From NCBI GenBank assembly GCA_020216785.1, contig JAIWNO010000071.1:1-10000 (forward strand): 10,000 nucleotides of DNA, read 5' to 3'. Position numbers and translations under genes: made by a program. How positions within the stretch are numbered: the stretch's first letter is position 1; each line of letters starts with the position of its first letter. Below the pieces are notes generated by a model. That model searched no databases. It saw nothing but the letters and a program-made list of their open reading frames with translations, and had not been told where the DNA came from. Origin of the DNA: Desulfomonile sp. GTDB taxonomy: Bacteria > Desulfobacterota > Desulfomonilia > Desulfomonilales > Desulfomonilaceae. Shown here in pieces: positions 7,401 to 10,000 of the stretch.

Positions 7401-7844
7401 TTCGATGGGCGTCAGGTCTTCTTCGGCGATAAATGGTATGGGCTCCGCTCCGACTTCCCCTTCCGGCATCGCGAGCATTTGCCCAAGCTCATTCATCAAC
7501 GCGGTGATCTCGGACTTCTCTTGCTGATCAGCGGCCAGCTCCTCCACCAACAGGGCGATCACGTCCTTCACCCGAAACAGCAGTTCCACAATGGGCGGAC
7601 GCAGGGGCAGGACCCCCTCTCGGAGACGGTCAAGCAGGCTCTCCACCGTATGTGCCAGTGCTCCTGAGCGTTCCAGGCCGACGTACTCCGCGGAGCCTTT
7701 TATGCAGTGAACGCATCGAAACACGGTATTGAGCAGCTCAGGCGTGCTCCCCTCTTTTTCGAGACTGATGAGGCTCGCCTCCATTTCCTCCAGCAGTTCC
7801 CGTGCCTCGCTGATGTAGTCCTGCAGGATTTCTGTATCGATCAT
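4440..7844 (-). CDS. cheA: Large CheA-type chemosensory histidine kinase with extra Hpt-like and HhH modules
   Basis: Protein of 1134 aa, against about 650 for E. coli CheA. Domain order: Hpt domain 1-120 with phospho-acceptor His46 (VHCIKGSA); Glu/Pro-rich linker 125-225; second Hpt-like helical module 228-320 with Arg265 in the His position; helix-hairpin-helix-like module about 348-406; third Hpt-like module about 475-585 with Arg523 in the His position; long Pro-rich linker 586-705; P3 dimerisation region about 712-810; HATPase with N box (HLIRNAVDHGIE, 846-857), G1 (DVEDDGAGID, 887-896), F box (FVPGFSTS, 928-935) and G2 (SGRGVGMD, 942-949); CheW-like P5 domain about 985-1120. All kinase motifs are intact, so it should autophosphorylate and pass phosphate to the receivers in this operon. 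No C-terminal receiver is present. The architecture resembles multi-Hpt CheAs such as ChpA/PilL more than E. coli CheA. AAGGGG lies 8 nt before the ATG, and the start overlaps the previous stop (ATGA). Confidence 0.95.
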   Translation of the reverse strand: MIDTEILQDYISEARELLEEMEASLISLEKEGSTPELLNTVFRCVHCIKGSAEYVGLERSGALAHTVESLLDRLREGVLPLRPPIVELLFRVKDVIALLVEELAADQQEKSEITALMNELGQMLAMPEGEVGAEPIPFIAEEDLTPIEEERAPAQELQPEEPPFLSQYVPEEELPTTEMDFPTDEAVEQILEAEGPSELQPLTEPSVEEVPTVEAATPTPTEEMETGATLEEMIPHTLNLGLYLDDLEDGLSLGNVRTAMLDTIRGLKKSARIAGVPAAVRPLEQLEDRILAVKRVEARLPLDYVKELRSYLRELHSFFPPDTFPSEEPTLPEPEVTPTEEVSPMPAAFLGELEGIPGMDAMLGHALYEAGFTSMDQLAAASESLLMTVPGMKRPVAKAILRAARNRPPAQKEIVATRKPGERSLLADVDEQLLKEFEQVFPEEAVVAPSERATVEQAFASAERRGGLLAQLDSIAEEADREILEIFLSFGWEISEKLRPVVDRIRRGTVTREDLDVCAEALRAMRSSSSYMDYQKLAAFLEEWYEKTLWASEMLDSLVPDELDFIEENASEFQAFLRGVEQALQPAAAAPETRVEPVREPSAVKVKPAEARPRPTPPPVREAPLRVEPRRAQPISPPGPSIRRPEAVPRPAATPPAMAIEPPRAAEIPKVGPLPVQHPPVREAEDMRSARLEEAPEEATLRDLGQDSPIVRTMRVEATKVDLLLNQVGELVVNRSYVEQLSLELKNFQRGLASVKQVGKKEIQALRNLSLRVAEASISLGRAATDLQEGVMKLRMLPVGQLFNRMPRLIRDLCRRMGKTVNLRVQGGDTEVDKRVIEQVYNPLVHLIRNAVDHGIEDPVTRQVKGKSEEGTILLNAYSQGNQVVIDVEDDGAGIDTSAVLEKAIEMGLVDPKDAKGLSPQEIYSFIFVPGFSTSTKVTRTSGRGVGMDVVKKDVERINGTVEVEAWKDEGTRISIKIPLTLAIIQTLLIRSLGRMFAIPLASVREIIQIAPKEIATIEGFEVIKFRDETIPILRIDDVFEMRNKRPSRDPRFLVLSTTGPKTVGFYVEELIGEQDVVIKPLAEHVWKTRGLAGSTILGDGTIALVLDVGELVEDIIARQRAVAASGSAPALPA

Positions 7845-8620
7845 GGCTCATTCCCCTTATGCGGGCCGGAACGCACGACCTCCTTACCGTTGAAATATGC
7901 ATCGTAGAACCGAAAGCCGTGTACCACATCCACTATGGAGGCCAACTCTCCTTTTACGAGAGCAACCTGACGTGTAAGGTCCGCCGCGTCATGGCCGTTT
8001 CCGTCCTTCAGCATTTGTTCCATTGTCTCAGCAGCGCTCAAACAAGTCCCCGCGTGCGTTCCGGTCAGAAGGAGCACTTCTTGATAGTTTGCAGCGATCT
8101 CGTTGACCGCCCTGCCGAGCGCGGCGATCTCATCCTTTCCCTGGCTCGGCACGCTCACATCGAGGCGGCCGGCAGCAATCTCTCTTGCCCCCCTACTGAT
8201 CGATCGGATAGGAGGAAGGACCCGCCACAGAATCAGGTACAAAATGCACCCACAACAAGCTACAGTGAGGCCCAAAAGGATAAGAAGCCTGTCCCTGAGC
8301 TGTCCGATCTTGAAAGTCCGCTGCAGAGGATCGTCTTCCATACCCTTTTCCATGACAGCGTCTCGCGGTTGTTGTGGCTCGCGCTCACTGTAAGCGACCA
8401 CGCGTCGTTCGGCATTGATATCCCATTCGACCACGCTAACCACACAAATCACGTTGATCGCGATTGCCAGAACCGCCAACAAGCCGGTCACCAGTAGGAG
8501 CACTTTTCGGGAGACTGTCCACTCCGTCGATGGAGGGGGCTCCTGCGGCGGTAGACTATGGCAACCTGCTGTCGTCTTTTCTCCCGACCACGATATGTTG
8601 AGAGCCGTTTCACGCCCCAT
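7841..8620 (-). CDS. Two-TM HAMP-domain membrane protein without a signalling tip
   Basis: Protein of 259 aa. After about 38 hydrophilic residues comes TM1 (about 39-64), then a short, probably periplasmic loop of about 46 residues (65-110) rich in charged residues, TM2 (about 111-132, with a C-C-x-C cluster at 122-125), and a HAMP domain directly after it (about 133-186; Pro136/Pro137 and DEIAALGRAVNEI at 163-175). The remaining 70 or so residues look helical but contain neither an MCP hairpin tip nor a kinase, cyclase or receiver domain. HAMP domains relay conformational signals from TM helices, so it may be a sensor or structural partner of the array; that is inference. The loop looks too short for a ligand-binding fold. 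Its stop overlaps the cheA start by 4 nt (ATGA) and its start is 4 nt after the receiver stop, implying coupled translation. The start is chosen by operon spacing; its Shine-Dalgarno site is weak. Confidence 0.85.
   Translation of the reverse strand: MGRETALNISWSGEKTTAGCHSLPPQEPPPSTEWTVSRKVLLLVTGLLAVLAIAINVICVVSVVEWDINAERRVVAYSEREPQQPRDAVMEKGMEDDPLQRTFKIGQLRDRLLILLGLTVACCGCILYLILWRVLPPIRSISRGAREIAAGRLDVSVPSQGKDEIAALGRAVNEIAANYQEVLLLTGTHAGTCLSAAETMEQMLKDGNGHDAADLTRQVALVKGELASIVDVVHGFRFYDAYFNGKEVVRSGPHKGNEP
7853..7858 (-). promoter_or_regulatory. Shine-Dalgarno site of cheA
   Basis: AAGGGG on the minus strand lies 8 nt before the cheA ATG, inside the last codons of the HAMP protein gene. Its spacing is good, and it fixes the cheA start at the ATGA overlap. 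Confidence 0.75.
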
Positions 8621-8624
8621 GTTG

Positions 8625-8990
8625 TTACTTCGTGCCGGAGATCTTCTCGATGGCTTCTGCCAACGATACCGGGTCGGACTTGTTGAGAAAGCCTACTGCG
8701 CCCAGCCTGTCAGCTTCCTCTTTGTATTTCTCATCCTTGAGTATGGTAAGAAAGACGATCTTCGCCTTGGGATGCTCCTGCAGAATTTCCCGCGCAGCAG
8801 TGATTCCGTCTTTGTCCCTCATAGTGATATCCATAGTGACCAGGTCAGGCGAGAGCGATCGGTATAGCTCGATCGCCTCTTCGCCGCTCCGTGCCTCGCC
8901 GGCTATGGAATGGCCTTGCGACGTAAGTTCCGCGATGATGCGCTTTCTCATGAAACTCGAATCATCAACCACAAGCACTCTCATTCTCAT
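8625..8990 (-). CDS. Single-domain CheY-like response regulator
   Basis: Protein of 121 aa made only of a receiver domain: acidic pair Asp9/Asp10, phospho-acceptor Asp54 in T-M-D-I-T-M, Thr82 in F-L-T-I-L, and Lys104 in L-N-K-S. The family is phosphorylated by CheA and signals by protein binding; no output domain exists here. The Pro usual after the phosphorylation loop (M-P-x-x-D-G) is replaced by Arg (M-R-D-K-D-G). Its position between the MCP and the HAMP protein makes it the likely diffusible output or phosphate sink of this pathway, as inferred from context. Two starts are possible: ATG at 8990 (4 nt after TAGGAG) and ATG at 8984 (Met3, 10 nt after it), the latter giving the usual MRVLVVDD start and 119 aa. 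It could equally be called CheY or a PatA-type regulator; no swimming role is shown. Confidence 0.93.
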   Translation of the reverse strand: MRMRVLVVDDSSFMRKRIIAELTSQGHSIAGEARSGEEAIELYRSLSPDLVTMDITMRDKDGITAAREILQEHPKAKIVFLTILKDEKYKEEADRLGAVGFLNKSDPVSLAEAIEKISGTK

Positions 8991-8994
8991 CGAT

Positions 8995-9000
8995 CTCCTA
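8995..9000 (-). promoter_or_regulatory. Shine-Dalgarno site of the CheY-like gene
   Basis: TAGGAG on the minus strand is 4 nt before the ATG at 8990 and 10 nt before the ATG at 8984. The spacing allows either start; 10 nt is as acceptable as 4, so the true N-terminus stays open. Confidence 0.65.
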
Positions 9001-9034
9001 CCGCGCCGCCGCGGACGCGTTCGTACAAGTACGA
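9001..9034 (-). other. Two small inverted repeats in the MCP / CheY-like gap
   Basis: The 46-bp gap holds a 14-bp palindrome-like repeat (9021-9034, TCGTAC / GTACGA around 2 nt), 2 nt after the MCP stop. It also holds a GC-only 5-bp stem with a 4-nt loop (9001-9014, CCGCG / CGCGG) that abuts the next gene's Shine-Dalgarno site. There is no U-tract, so neither is a classical terminator. They could set mRNA stability or initiation between the two genes; in GC-rich DNA, chance is also a fair explanation. Confidence 0.3.
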
Positions 9035-9036
9035 TC

Positions 9037-10000
9037 CTAGATCTTGAACACCGAAACCGCTTCGGTGAGATTGTCAGCCATCCGGCTAAGTTCCTGCGTT
9101 CTTTGGGATGCGCCTCCTGCGCCTTCGGCGTTGCGCCGTGCGACTTCCGCCATTTCGTTGAGGATCTGGTTCAACACCTGGACGCGTTCGCCTTGCAGTG
9201 CGGTCATCTTTGTAATGTTGAGCGCCCCCTCGGTAACCGTCCTCATCTTTTCGGCCACCTGGAGTGATTCCTCCGCGTCCTTTCCGGTTTCCTGCACGAA
9301 ATTGCGGCTCATGGCACGGATTTCGTTCATGATGCCCGCAGCGCGTTCCCTTCGTCGGGCCTGCTCTGCTGTGAGTCCGAGGATCTCCTGGGAACCTCGA
9401 GTAACGGATTCCATAGCCTGTTGGACCGCCCGAGCGTCCTCAGTCTGGCGCTGGGTTCCCTGTGAGATGCTGGCGATAAGGCCATTGGTTCGCGCGACCG
9501 CGTCCTGAATCTGGAGAAGCGCTTCGCGACTGGCCGCTGAAAGGCGCTCCCCTTCTTCCACTCTGCGGTTACTTTCCTTAATGAGGTCCGCGATCTCGTT
9601 AGTGGACTCGGCCGTCCGTTCGGCGAGCTTACGCACTTCGTCGGCGACGACCGCGAACCCTCGCCCGTGCTCGCCGGCCCTGGCGGCTTCGATTGCCGCA
9701 TTGAGCGCGAGAAGGTTCGTTTGTTCGGCAATGGACGAAATGACCCCCATGATTTCGTTGATCTGCTCAGAGCTTTCTGCGATGGCCCTCATACCCTGGA
9801 CCACCTTTTCGACCGCCTGCCCGCCTTCCCGCGCGTACTGATCCGTTAATTCAGACTGCCGCGCAGCCTCTGCAGCGCTCGCGGCCATCTGCTCAATGTC
9901 ACGGGCCACACGGTTCACCGCCTCGAGAGCGTTCGCGGCGCCCTCGGACTGCTCACTGGCCTTTCCGGAAACCGTCCGCGCGGTTTCGCCCATTGCGTCA
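9037..10000 (-). CDS. Methyl-accepting chemotaxis protein, C-terminal part (N-terminus outside window)
   Basis: The frame is open from base 10000 to the TAG at 9039-9037; about 320 residues are visible and the sensor, membrane and HAMP regions lie beyond the window. An ATG at 9993 is within the coiled coil and is not the likely start. The Glu/Ala-rich helix carries the nearly invariant hairpin tip (EQTNLLALNAAIEAARAG at about 90-107, counted from 9993), where receptors contact CheA and CheW, followed by GRGFAVVADEVRKLAERT. The C-terminal arm after the tip is about 210 residues and ends in LSRMADNLTEAVSVFKI, a common MCP ending. There is no C-terminal CheR/CheB-tethering pentapeptide of the NWETF kind. 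It is the first visible gene of the operon and probably the main input to the CheA downstream; ligand and membrane topology are unknown. Confidence 0.93.
   Translation of the reverse strand, partial: DAMGETARTVSGKASEQSEGAANALEAVNRVARDIEQMAASAAEAARQSELTDQYAREGGQAVEKVVQGMRAIAESSEQINEIMGVISSIAEQTNLLALNAAIEAARAGEHGRGFAVVADEVRKLAERTAESTNEIADLIKESNRRVEEGERLSAASREALLQIQDAVARTNGLIASISQGTQRQTEDARAVQQAMESVTRGSQEILGLTAEQARRRERAAGIMNEIRAMSRNFVQETGKDAEESLQVAEKMRTVTEGALNITKMTALQGERVQVLNQILNEMAEVARRNAEGAGGASQRTQELSRMADNLTEAVSVFKI

Noticed and set aside
8632..9267. A 211-codon plus-strand open frame across the CheY-like gene and the MCP end
   Set aside because: It runs opposite two clearly conserved genes and across their gap, and its translation is low-complexity and unlike any family I know.

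Overview
The window is bacterial, fairly GC-rich (roughly 58-60 % by eye) and almost entirely coding. It holds two gene groups that converge at about position 2540. The protein styles (long proline-rich CheA, HAMP-only membrane protein, ankyrin repeats, B12-type radical SAM) resemble Desulfobacterota / former Deltaproteobacteria, but that is an impression, not a search result. I saw no tRNA, rRNA, CRISPR array, IS element or phage gene.

Plus strand, 2-2549: the 3' part of an ankyrin-repeat gene that began before the window (ten repeat units in two blocks). It is followed 4 nt later by a B12-binding-domain radical SAM enzyme with an intact C-x3-C-x2-C motif. The two look translationally coupled.

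Minus strand, 10000 down to 2536: six tightly packed genes of a chemosensory (Che-like) operon. In transcription order they are a methyl-accepting chemotaxis protein (N-terminus outside the window), a single-domain CheY-like receiver, a two-TM HAMP-only membrane protein, a very large CheA-type histidine kinase (1134 aa), a ParA/MinD-type ATPase, and a CheB-like protein. Gaps are 46, 4, -4 (ATGA overlap), 31 and 13 bp. No CheW or CheR gene lies in the window; either may lie upstream of the MCP or elsewhere in the genome.

The system appears to be a chemosensory array with an intact kinase core and receiver domains but a partly dismantled periphery. The CheB-like protein keeps its receiver but has lost the catalytic Ser and His of the methylesterase triad (Gly177 and Leu204 stand there). 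The CheA has one good N-terminal Hpt domain (His46), plus two further Hpt-like modules in which the phospho-accepting His position is Arg (Arg265, Arg523), separated by a helix-hairpin-helix-like module. The ParA-type ATPase suggests positioning or segregation of the array, as known for ParC and PpfA. What the pathway controls (swimming, type IV pili or another cellular function) cannot be decided from this window.
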